Shown: piece by piece, positions 22,901 through 32,983 of the stretch
Layout: the number at the start of each line of letters is the position of its first letter
Numbering within the stretch: position 1 is the stretch's first letter
Assembly: GCA_010909725.1 (NCBI GenBank)
Contig: JAACMV010000007.1
Coordinates: 434,001-498,000 of the forward strand
DNA from: Picochlorum sp. 'celeri'
Taxonomy: Eukaryota > Chlorophyta > Trebouxiophyceae
Direction: 5' to 3'
Length of the DNA: 64,000 nucleotides
Made by a program: the position numbers and the translations under genes
The notes under the pieces: generated by a model
The model's database searches: none
Seen by the model: only the letters and a program-made list of their open reading frames with translations
Told to the model about the DNA's origin: nothing

Positions 22901-23085
22901 TTACAACCACATTTGAATGCATTGATATCAACGTGGTTAGATATCGAGTTCTGTGCGATGATCAGAATGGCCAAGGCAATGAAAGGCGCTGCCCCAAGAG
23001 CTAGTACTCCAAAAGGCCTCCGAAACTGTAACAGAGCATCCTTGTATACGCATGCAGAGATCTGTGAGACTAATTCCCTTTTCAT
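19937..23085 (-). CDS. half-size ABCA-type ABC transporter (B), degenerate Walker A, Q-loop and H-loop
   Basis: Two exons (23085-21489, 21411-19937) give 1,023 aa. One N-terminal membrane segment (FGVLALGAAPFIALAILIIA) leads to a large ectodomain with paired cysteines (KCGCKCLDC), then about six membrane segments, a Lys/Arg-rich linker and one nucleotide-binding domain. Walker A is GAAPGSFKST, with Phe instead of Gly before the Lys and an extra residue. The Q-loop is GACWDTDILF (Gln lost) and the H-loop STNNILEAE (His to Asn). Walker B VVFIDEPSAGMDP and the signature YSGGMRRRLSLAIAL are intact. Alone it should hydrolyse ATP poorly. The family C-terminal motif appears as LSLEDVYLNLLEDIE. The defects mirror those of the ABCA gene at 10517-14389. 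It lies divergent to the M17 peptidase gene. Confidence 0.93.
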
Positions 23086-23451
23086 TTATTGAAAACGCAG
23101 TCTAAATGCATCCAAGTCTGGAAATATGCCGTGCTGTGAACCGTCAACGCCAATTCTCCTGGTCAAACTAGCATGAGCATGCCTCGTTCAGCGCAAGTAA
23201 GGGTTCACTGCCCTAGAAAAATATTAGTTTCATTGATACTCTGAAGAAAACGATTGGATTGCGGATTTATAACTGGCGTTTCGACTGATTCCCACTTCTT
23301 CCCAGCGCTCGGCTAAAACTCCCATAGAAAGGCACCTTTGACAGAGGACGCCCATCCAAGCAAACGTTCAAAGAAAAGAATGAATGGCCAAGATTCATTG
23401 TAGGTTCCTGACACATCTTTCGATATTCCACATTCGTCGACCATATTTGAT

Positions 23452-25209
23452 ATGTTCCATAAAGTTATTCGAAAGTCAGTTCTGTATTCGCAGACACGTC
23501 TGAGATTTGCAGGACGACAACCGGCGAGTCACTGTTTTGCTGTGCTGAATAGTGGGACAGGAGCAGCATTCACCAATACTCTGCACAGAAACAGGTCCTT
23601 ATTTTCCAATAAAACCTATCACTACAGAGACTATAGTAAGCCTCAGGGTGTGGTCGGCGGTTGTTCGAGATTTGTGATGACGAAAGCCACAGGTGTGGAG
23701 TACTCCTGCATGGAGCAAACGGCGCGAGCTGGCTCGTGCGTGGTGACCGAAGATCAAATTAATGGAGAACCAATGGAACTGAAGATATTTACGGGGATGG
23801 AAGCGAGAGACTGGCTGGACCAGTTGTCAGACAAGGACAAGAACTGGGTGAAGGCAAGCAATTTTTCAGGGAAGGATGGGGAATTGGCGCTTCTTCCCGG
23901 AAACGATGGTCAGATAGATTATGCTGTCTGCGTCTTAGACGATTTATTTGACATTTGGGGTTATGCCAGCCTTCCATCGAAGCTGCCACCAGGATTATAC
24001 CGCTCTTCTAGAAAATTGGAAGGTCACCATCCACTGTCCATGGCAGATGCTCTCTCTCTTGGGTGGATTCTTGGGACATATTCCTTTGATAGGTATAAAT
24101 CTAATCGTTCAGACAGCCAAAATCTCTCAAAGGTCAGTTTGGTGTTGCCAGAGGGAGTCAACAACGCCAATGTGTTGGGAATGGCTGAGGGAATATTTTT
24201 AGCCAGGGATATGATCTCTACCCCTGCTGAAGACATGGGTACGTAACACTTGAGCAGAATCGTGTCCACTAGTTTGTCTGACTGAATTCAATGCATGCAG
24301 CCCCTCAACATATCGAGAAAGAAGCAAGAGAACTCGCATCCGTTCACAATGCCACGATATCATCAATCATTGGGGATGATCTTCTAAAGGAAAATTACCC
24401 AGCAATTCATACTGTTGGTAGGGCATCCGTGAATGCCCCGCGTCTTATTGATATGAGATGGTCCCCACCTGAGGGAAAGGATCTTCCAAAGATCACACTC
24501 GTTGGGAAAGGCTGTTGCATTTGATACAGGTGGTCTGGACTTGAAACCAGCAAATGCCATGAAACTCATGAAGAAAGATATGGGTGGTGCAGCCTTGGTG
24601 TTAGGGCTAGCCCATGCCATCATGAAGACAAATTTACCGGTTCAACTGCGAGTCCTGATTCCTGCAGTGGAAAATTCCGTTTCTGGGAACGCTTTCCGGC
24701 CTTTAGATATACTGCAGACGAGGGCTGGAATAACTGTGGAAAATGGCAACACAGATGCGGAAGGTCGCCTCATCTTGTGCGACGCTTTAGCAGAAGCGGT
24801 CACCGAGAAGCCCGACTTACTTTTAGATGCAGCTACATTGACTGGAGCCGCCCGGGTTGCCCTAGGAACAGAAATGCCGGCTCTGTTCTGCACGGATGAT
24901 CATGTTGCAGATGAAATCATCAGAACATCCAACCATGTGCAGGATTACATGTGGAGAATGCCTCTTCACAAGCCATACAGGAAAATGATCAGCAGCAAAA
25001 TTGCCGATATCGGATCTTGTTCCGAAGGAGGGTATGCAGGCGCTATCACAGCAGCCCTTTTCCTGGAAGAGTTTGTGAAAGAGGCACCTGTCTGGGCCCA
25101 TGTAGATACAATGGGGTACAATCTATCATCCAAGCCTGGCAGACCAGAGGGCGGGGAAGCACTTGCATTGCGGGCTATTTTCACATACCTGAATAAAAAA
25201 TACTCTTAA
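23452..25209 (+). CDS. LAP: M17 leucyl aminopeptidase, organelle-targeted, frame broken near 24511
   Basis: Exon 1 is 23452-24238 and exon 2 begins 24301. A long basic N-terminus (MFHKVIRKSVLYSQTRLRFA) suggests organelle import. After the N-terminal domain come HIEKEARELA and the catalytic domain: KITLVGKG, AVAFDTGGLDLKPANAMK, MKKDMGGAA, NTDAEGRLILCDALAEA and LLDAATLTGAARVALG, which hold the two-metal site and catalytic Arg of M17 peptidases. KITLVGKG and VAFDTGG lie in different frames; one extra base at 24511-24514 separates them and a stop follows four codons later if it is not skipped. The assembly may be wrong or the allele broken. TGTAA at 25219-25223. The full product would be about 560 aa. 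Confidence 0.9.
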
Positions 25210-25260
25210 TTTAGTATTTGTAAGCCATAGTCATTCGAAGCTCTCCCGAAGACGAAAATT

Positions 25261-26081
25261 ATGCCACTGTTCATCGCCTTTCACAAGGTACCTGAAGTCA
25301 CGGCCAAAGTGCCTTTCTCGATAATTCAACTCCATGATCAGATTAAAATGAAGAATACCCCGGCAGGTTTTAAATGTAGGCACGTGTTTCCGACCAGTGG
25401 GGAGACCAGCGTTTCGGTTTGGGACTCAACGGAAACCGATGGAACCATCCTTCTCAATTGGCTCACGGAGAATATAAATGCTGATTGTAATCACGAAGTT
25501 CATGAGGTGCGTATTTTATTGACTGACTGAATCCCTGTGGATTGTCTTCCATAGAAGACAGCGACAGGTGGATTCCCGAGGGATCGTATGACTGGTGAAC
25601 AGTGAACCTCCTTCTCGCAACCGTGTCGCGATCCATAGTTTACCATCTTGATAATTCTTTCATCCACATGATTCAGATCCAAGAAGCGTTTGCGTTGGGC
25701 CTGGGAGAAATTCAGAGGGCAAGGGCAACAGACAAAGTAGCTTCTGGAACTGCTCAAGTTGCTGACAAGACGGCAAAGGCTATGCATGATCTTGATACGA
25801 AAATGCGCATTTCAGAGAGAACAGGAAACGCTGTGGAAGCAGTGAAAGAATCTGCAGTAATACAGCAAACTGGTGCTGCATTTACCAAGGCTGGAGAGTC
25901 TATGAGGAATGCCACAAGAAAGGTGATGGAGCAGCCAGCGGTTTCGAGTGCAGCTGACAGTGTAAGCGCTGGTTTCAGAAAATTGACTGCAAGCTTTTCA
26001 TCCATGACAGGGAGAAATACTGCCACAAGCAGTGCAGATCCACCAGCTGTTGTGCCAGAGAACACCTCAGGGGATCCATGA
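25261..26081 (+). CDS. unknown 216-aa protein with an Ala/Lys-rich helical C-terminus
   Basis: Two exons (25261-25506, 25677-26081) join in phase to 216 aa. The N-terminal half is globular (MPLFIAFHKVPEVTAKVPFS; GTILLNWLTENINADCNH). The C-terminal half is a low-complexity helix rich in Ala, Lys, Glu, Ser (VADKTAKAMHDLDTKMRISE; KESAVIQQTGAAFTKAGES), ending in a Ser/Thr/Pro tail. The helix recalls the repeats in plant BPA1-like proteins, but I cannot assign the family. It starts only 52 bases after the aminopeptidase stop on the same strand, so the two must be separate transcripts with a very compact junction. Confidence 0.6.
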
Positions 26082-26601
26082 CACGCCCTTTTTTGCCATC
26101 ATCGAGCGCTTCGAGGTAATTCAAGTCCTATTTTATGCCATGTGGAGTGCAATCGAACAATTCACGTCTGACCCCGGCACAGAGACTATTCAGGCTCAGA
26201 GCTGCATGAATCTCCAGCATGAAGTTTCTTTGGTGATTCAATTGGGAGCAGGAATATCATTGTACGCACATGACCTGTTAATTTAATATGTGATATATTG
26301 TAATCGCTAACTAGTCATTCTCCCGGCATAGGTTTACACGATCCAAGGGGAAAACAAACCAATATCTAGGGTTTGGGATAACAATGCATCAGAATGCTAT
26401 AAATTCTGGAGAAACTGGAGAAAGCAACAAAACAAATCAATATTTTAGAGTATCACTGGAGTATACACACACGTGTAGTAGATATACAAAAGAAAAAGGA
26501 ATTCTTTCATTCATTGTTACCGCACAAAAGGTGAGTTTGAATCTTTGTGACGTTGCTCTGACTATTTGTGATTGAGTTTGAAAGGTGTTTCCAGGGCAAC
26601 C

Positions 26602-28836
26602 ATGTTCAAGGCGGAGCAAAAAATGTACTTCAACATTTTCTTTCTCATTTCACAAGTCATATGGATCCAGCCACTCGTGGTAGCAGGACTTCCATCCCTC
26701 TCGACATGGCAAGGGGCTTCTCTCCGAGAAATGTTGCAGCCCCAATCAGGTATGTGACGTCTCGTTGATAGGTTAATGCACATTTCACTATTGACTTTAT
26801 TTTTTGATGTGCCAACAGAGTTATCCTGTAATTCCAAGCATAGTAGCTTGATCCAAGGCGAGTCAAAGTTTGTTTTCAGGGCAGAGGATATAATCTCAAA
26901 TGGAAATATCTCACAGACATTCAAACAAACTGTTTGTTCTGGGTCCTCGATAATATCAAACGTCTGGGCGACAGAACGCAATATCACATGTTTTAATTCA
27001 GAAGGAGTGGAAATGAACTGTCAGGAATTTTGTCTTGAGGAAAAATCTATTATTTTTGGGGTGCCAACAGTCAGACCTGCCTTCTCTGACCTGGAAGACT
27101 GTATCCAGAATCCACACAGGGCGGAATGCAAAAGTATCAAGTCCTTCTCCACGATACTCAACCCTCCTTGCACACCTTCAACATCCTCAGGGCGAATCGA
27201 AGTGATTGGGAAGTTCACAGCGACGTGCTGTGAGTCTGATAATGTACTCCCATGGAAAAACAGGTATGTTTGATCTCCTTGTGTGATGGAGTGTGCACAA
27301 TTTCGCATCGAATCCCTGATCATGAATTTAATGAGTGCAGAAAGTGCAGCCTGCCCCTTCACTCGATAACCATGCATCCAACGCATGTGCATGTTGACAC
27401 TTTGGATTCCTGTGATCCCTCTTTGTCTGTCTCATGGAAAGAGCCTCTCGTGGACTACATTTGCCCTGTAGATATTACTCATTACAAAGTATCTTGCAAC
27501 TCGGCGAATGATGCCGTCTCCAAGATGGTTTCTGATTCAGTCTTGAGTACCGAGCTGCCTATTATCGCTGGGGAGAAATATCTTTGCAGTGTTGAGAGTA
27601 TTTCACATATTGGCAAATCTCGCAAGATTTATGGTCGACCGGTAACTTACAGGTAACAATCTTGTTCCTATGAATCGACCTTTGGTAGCTATCTGAATAC
27701 AATCAATGATCTTCATCATGCTGTGCAGTTATCCGGAAAAGTGCTTGCCATCTTCTCCTTCTAATGTGACAACGGAGTTTGCTGGGTCCTTCGCACAGGA
27801 TTCCAGAAAGGTGCTCTGGTTACCAGCTGGAAGTCCTGACTCACCGATTCTCAACTATAAAGTTTCTTGCGAGTCAGATAGCCTCGAATCATCTACTTTG
27901 GTGCCTGGAGATTCCTTACAGGCAATTGTCACAGGCTTGGAATTAAATTCAACTTACACTTGCACTGTTACTGCCATCACTGCTGCAGGACCTGGACCAA
28001 TATCAGACCCATCAGATCCGTTTAACACTCCGTCTCTAGTGACAATCAACAAGTATCCAACGGGACCTGCAAACGCATCTTACGAAGTGTGGCTCGTTGA
28101 CAGAAAGAAGCCTGCTGTGTGGACAAGTATATCCGAGTATGAAGGAAAGGCAAATGTCTTGATGACTGGAGTAAAAGACGAAGATGTAGATACTACATCG
28201 TCTTTCTACAATAATCAGGGTCGTCAGTATAGATTTGACCGCAGCATAAAAACTGGTGACACGATCGTGCAAGCTGCAAGTCTGTACATTCCAAGCACCT
28301 GGTCTCAGGTGAATCTGTCTGATTCAAGTACGTGGAAAACGGCTACATTTTGGTCTTCTATCTATGCGCCTCCCGATGAATCAGGACAAGGACCGTTCTC
28401 CGTTTTTGGATTTAAGAATGCCCCATTCAAGGCCTTGGCAAACGCCAACGATCAGGATGCATCAAGTGATTATGTCCAGTTTGTTGCTTGGGATCCAACA
28501 CAAGGTTACTGGGCCATTGATCCAAACGATTTCCCCGTCAAATTCGATCAGTGGAATGATTTGGTCGTCAAATTGGCTGTGAAAGGGGATTTATCTTCGA
28601 GGACAGTTTCATACCAATATTTTGTCAATGGAGACCTTGCAGTAGAGTTCCCAGACATTCCATTGGACAACTCCCTGACGGACCTTGTCTTTTTAGTAAA
28701 CACGGTCAATGCATGCTCAGGATTCGCAAATTACAATGATGCTATCTGTGATAAGAATGCACCTGGGAATACCTGTTGTACAGGATCGACTTATGATACC
28801 TATAGGACCATCGATGCTTACTTTGTGGAACAATAA
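26602..28836 (+). CDS. secreted or surface protein with two FnIII-like domains and a C-terminal lectin-like domain
   Basis: Four exons (26602-26749, 26819-27263, 27341-27652, 27729-28836) give 670 aa. The first 30 residues contain a hydrophobic core (MYFNIFFLISQVIWIQPLVV), a likely signal peptide. A Cys-rich region follows, then two FnIII-like units, one around DPSLSVSWKEPLVDYICPVD and ITHYKVSC, the other around RKVLWLPAGSPDSPILNYKV and TYTCTVTAITAAGPGPISDP. The last 260 residues (PTGPANASYEVWLVDRKKPA; KTGDTIVQAASLYIPSTW; FDQWNDLVVKLAVKGDL) form a beta-rich domain resembling uncharacterised bacterial sugar-binding-like modules. No transmembrane anchor is seen at the C-terminus. The role is unknown; cell wall or prey-surface binding is a guess. 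An upstream GT-AG intron (about 26531-26593) may lie in the 5' leader. TGTAA at 28924-28928. Confidence 0.75.
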
Positions 28837-29439
28837 ACAATTTAGAGCCTGTGATACAGGAATGAAGAGCAACTGTAGCTCGAGCTGGTCATGAAAAATC
28901 GTTTCACATTTTATTCATATCCTTGTAAAAATTCGTCGATGTGTCTGTATAAAGTTGCAAAAGCATATCAGAATGTATGCATGCCGTCCGTACGGCGGAA
29001 TGAAGCTCGTACAGGCACTCATCTAGCACATGCGCGTCTGCGACATACATCACGACACAGCAGGCAGACATCACGCTCAGGCGTGCATACTCCGACTCAC
29101 CATCTATGCTTGAGGAGCTTGTCTGATATGTGGAATACAGACAAGGTGTACCAACTATAAGAACGATCCTGTTCAAGTATAGTCGATGGAATGAGAGGAA
29201 GATCAAGCATATAAGTACCGGTTCTTTAGATCTCCTTGAAGATTATGGGCCAAAATATCCTACATACCAACCAACACAAAACTCCCTCTCTATGCGGATA
29301 CGATATCAACATAATCATACTAAAATGACAATTAGGCTCTAATTTTGTGGAAACGTTCTCGGCAACCACTGGATACTCCCAGGGCGTCGACCTCTCGGAG
29401 AAATCCGTTCAAACGTAGCACGAGAAGTCAGATTAAGCA
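28837..29439. other. spacer between the FnIII gene and the nucleoside transporter
   Basis: About 600 bases with only short chance frames. It holds the TGTAA at 28924 (3' end of the left gene) and a TGGGCC element at about 29248 that could belong to the promoter of the right gene. No RNA gene was recognised. Confidence 0.45.
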
Positions 29440-30865
29440 ATGACCTTGAATGCCGAGAACATATGCTACTATCTTCTAGGTATCGGTACATTAATGCCAT
29501 GGAATGCCTTTATAACTGCAGCAGATTATTACGCATTACAGTTTCCTGTACGTTGATAGAAACTGCCACTGTTCCTGGGTTCATACAGATATTGGGATAC
29601 CTTCTGAATAGCTGAAAATGTGATGCGCAGGGCAAACACGTGGATAGGTTAATCACAGTGTTATACCTCCCTTTGAATCTACTTGCCCTGGGCGTATTTG
29701 TTTTATGCCACGATGCAAGATACGCTAGACTTCGCATTGTTGTGGGCTTCACAGTATTCAGCATTTCTATGCTTCTGGTACCCTTGGTGCGTTGTAGATC
29801 TTTAACCATCTGAAGATATATGTCGGTATCATTCTTTCGAGATTCCTTTCTTGAGTAGTCTGTCTGTGTTGGACGCAGTTGGATTCCCTAGATGTTCAGT
29901 CTTTGGGTCTTTTGCTCTCATTTGTTGCTGTTTCTGGAGCTGCTGATGGAGCAGCTCAGGGGGCGCTATTCGGAGTTGCTGCTGTATCCAGAGATTCTGC
30001 GATCAACACACAGATGCTCATTAGCGGAACTTCGACCTCCGGGGTCATTGTCTGCCTCATTCGTCTTGGGACAAAAGGTATCTTCCATGGGGAGGAGGGA
30101 GTGACTTTGTCATCGAATCTGTACTTTTTGATCTCTGGCCTCATATGTGTTTGTTGTACATTTATTTTCTGTTGGGTACTTTCAAAGTACGATCACGATA
30201 TCTCCAGGTTGTATGTGTTTGAGGCATCTGATATCACGAATGAGGAATCTTCTTCCCATGGCCTCCAAGAAGAGGCACAAGATCGTTATTTGGGTTTAGA
30301 CGAGTCTCGTAAGAGAATTTTGAGCATAGAAGAATCATCATATCCTATAGAGAATGATAGTTTCACAAAAATCAATGCACAAGCTTTAGAAGTTTCTCGA
30401 GAGATCATTCACCCAATGATTGCATTGGTGGTCTGCTACGTTGTGACACTATCCATTTTCCCTGGGGTTTTAGCAGAGGATTTAGGTCAGGATGCATCGA
30501 AGAGCTGGTATCCCATCATATTGATATTTGCATTCAACGTGAGTGATTTCATAGGGAAAATGTGCCCACCTAGCGTTCAAAGTATATTCGCTTCCAAGAA
30601 CAAAGTGTTGACAATATCAGTATTACGAGCTCTTTTCATTCCTCTATTCTTGATAGCGGCTCATTCGTCAGTCTCTACTCCATTTGTTTCAATATTGACT
30701 ATCCTTCTTGGACTCACAAATGGGGCATTGACAACGGTTTGTATGGTATTTGCTCCCACACTTGTATCTCCTGATAAAATGGACTTGTGTGGTAACCTAA
30801 CAGTGTTGGCGCTAGTGGTAGGACTTAATTTGGGTGCCTTCTCTGGTTTTCTATGGCTCTTGTAG
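29440..30865 (+). CDS. equilibrative nucleoside transporter (ENT/SLC29 family)
   Basis: Three exons (29440-29547, 29631-29786, 29879-30865) give 416 aa. The N-terminus carries the ENT hallmark of TM1 (YYLLGIGTLMPWNAFITAAD, Tyr). TM4-5 show GAADGAAQGALFGVAAVSRD, matching the family pattern GxxxAxxQGxxFG. About ten or eleven hydrophobic segments can be counted with a charged loop in the middle (EESSSHGLQEEAQDRYLGLD), also typical. Near the C-terminus LTNGALTTVCMVFAP corresponds to the conserved LTNGYLxSLAM segment. Family knowledge: ENTs carry nucleosides or nucleobases across plasma or endomembranes. TGTAA at 30993-30997. Confidence 0.9.
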
Positions 30866-31183
30866 TATGCAGATGCATTCACAGGTACTTCATGTATCAC
30901 GAGGAGCCATTTCTAGATGAGAATGCATCTGCAGTGGAATGAGCTCCATTTGACAAGACGCTACGCTATCGTGTCAAATCGATTTGTTCATCTGTAAATC
31001 GGGGCCCTCGTATTCTAAATAAATGGGTTAATTACATTGAGAATATTTGCTAGCATAGGTACTGAGAGCAAGTATCCTCTGTCGTCTCACTTGCTCTCGT
31101 TCTGCTGTTTACACAGTGCAAAAGTTCTGTGTTTGGCGATACATGTCGATCTGGTAATCAAATGCGTGCATAAAATAGTGTGA

Positions 31184-32117
31184 ATGAACAAGGATATTGA
31201 AGAAATACATGCAGAGGCGTGCTTTGCCAACCAAGACACATACACTGACCCTGTGACTGGATACACTGTGTTTACCTCTCTTGCACATAAAAAGCGGGGT
31301 GTTTGCTGTGGTTCAGGATGCAGGTATGTAGGAAGATGTGTACTGATCTTTTAATGATGTCGCGTTGCTATTGCTCATCATGAGTTCATACTATGCAAGG
31401 CATTGTCCATTTTCTCATGAGCGCTGCCAGCATGGTGCTAGCCAGCGAATGTTTGAAAAGCCTCGGTACATCAAAAATTCTCGTGTTAGAGATGACAACC
31501 AATCTACATGCAGACCACCAGTAGTACTGTTTTTCTCTGGCGGAAAGGATTCATTCCTGTCGCTTGCTTTGGCACTCAAAGATCCTCACACAAAGGTGAT
31601 ACTTTTAAGCACATATGATCCTACAATGGGGATGAATGGGATACAGCAGGTTCCGATTTTTGAAATTGAGAATTTCGCATCGATGAATGAACTTGATTTG
31701 ATTGCCGTGCCTATCAGCTCAAACTCATTGCCATATACTGACATGGTTCACTTAGGACTGCAATTAGTTCCTGGGGGCAAAGTCGATGCTCTCATATTCG
31801 GCGATATCCATCTAGAACATATCAGAAGATGGCGAGAAGATGAGTTCTCAGTCAGGCTAGGATATTTATGTAGATTTCCGTTGTGGAGGCAAGACTACTC
31901 TGCATTGATCAAACTCCTGAGAATGGCATGTTTGGAGTACAAGGTGAATATTGTCTTTTGTGCAATCTACGACGACGATTTGAGAGAGAAGTTATCACCG
32001 GGGATGCTTTATGATGATTTGGCGATTCAAACTATCATAGAATCTGGGAAGGACATGTTTGGAGAGAATGGGGAGTTTCACACACGTGTACAACTTGCTG
32101 CTTGTTCTTCAGTATAG
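31184..32117 (+). CDS. DUF5522 zinc-binding-like domain fused to PP-loop (SGGKDS) ATPase
   Basis: Two exons (31184-31323, 31400-32117) give 285 aa. The first 60 residues are a DUF5522-type module: DTYTDPVTGYTVFTSLAH followed by KKRGVCCGSGCRHCPF, whose clustered Cys and His suggest metal binding. The rest opens with the PP-loop VLFFSGGKDSFLSLALAL and continues with FEIENFASMNELDLIAVPIS and ALIFGDIHLEHIRRWRED, as in the diphthine-ammonia-ligase-like branch of adenylating N-type ATPases. Inference: it activates a carbonyl or carboxyl group for amidation; the target is unknown. It is not necessarily DPH6 itself, because the downstream RidA-like domains are absent. TGTAA at 32182-32186. Confidence 0.85.
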
Positions 32118-32187
32118 AGGAGTATCAATCTTCATCCCCTTCATATCATCACACGTAGACTCTGTAGCTTTCTATGTCTCATGTAAC

Positions 32188-32983
32188 ATGGACAGAAAAA
32201 TGATAACACGCCATTCCTCAACAAGTGCATCACGAGTGGCAAATCACCGTGGCCTTGAACTGATCAGTCGGATCCAACCTCACGTGAGTGCACTCATGAG
32301 TCAGTGGATTCCTTTGACGAAATTATCTGATGAAGCGTCAGTGGCCATCAAATGCATGCCCTTATTTGAATTGATATATTTGAGCATATCGAAGTACAAT
32401 GCAACATAGGAATCGTGCGTTGAAGGTATGTGTGCAGACGCGAAAGTATTTGTTTGACCCCCTCGATTTCCTGAGACCTTTGAACTGACGGAACGCTTGC
32501 TTGTTTCAAACACAGGTCGCTTTAGGTGATCTAGTTTTCGAAAATGTAAAGTCCCTGTTGCAAGAGGCCCATCTGAGCTGCCAGGGCTGGCTGGAAAACT
32601 TTTCTTGCCGTGGAGCAGTTCGGGCCAGCGCTGGGCGAATTTCTTGCAGATATCTTTCGAATCTATCGTTGATGGGGGTATCTCTGTCAATGGAAGAGTT
32701 TTTGAATGTTTTGGGCTGCTTACAAATTTGTGCTTCGCCCCTGTCGAGTTTTTTCCGTTGCGCCAACTTTATGGTGTCCCGCCAGGACCCTTGTCTGCTT
32801 TCGAGCAAGGGATTTTTGTCGCCTCAAATATTCTCTTACCTGCGCTGGAAAGTCATGACAGTAGTCAGAAAAGTAGAGATGGTCTTCCATCAAGTATCAT
32901 AGCTGGGGAATCAGGACCAATGCTCATTCCCAAGCACGGATGGTTGTAGAGCACAGCAGCAAGCCTTAATCTCTGAAGCTCGC
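32188..32983 (+). pseudogene. interrupted coding region, possibly the 5' part of the PHD gene
   Basis: An exon at 32188-32283 (MDRKMITRHSSTSASRVANH) ends at a consensus GTGAGT donor. It joins in phase to 32516 onward (VALGDLVFENVKSLLQEAHL). Protein-like sequence then continues in the next frame from about 32590 (KLFLPWSSSGQRWANFLQIS; FFPLRQLYGVPPGPLSAFEQ; GIFVASNILLPALES) to a stop at 32949. A third frame (STDGCRAQQQALISEAR) runs on into the Met at 32984. Two one-base changes would make one continuous gene into the PHD protein. I cannot tell whether this is a separate decayed gene, assembly error or a wrong reading; antisense frames also exist. Family unknown. Confidence 0.35.

Noticed and set aside
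32301..32808. Two overlapping minus-strand frames of 100-129 residues
   Set aside because: The plus-strand reading has a consensus donor, an in-phase join and more protein-like segments, so these are more likely shadows. Certainty is low.
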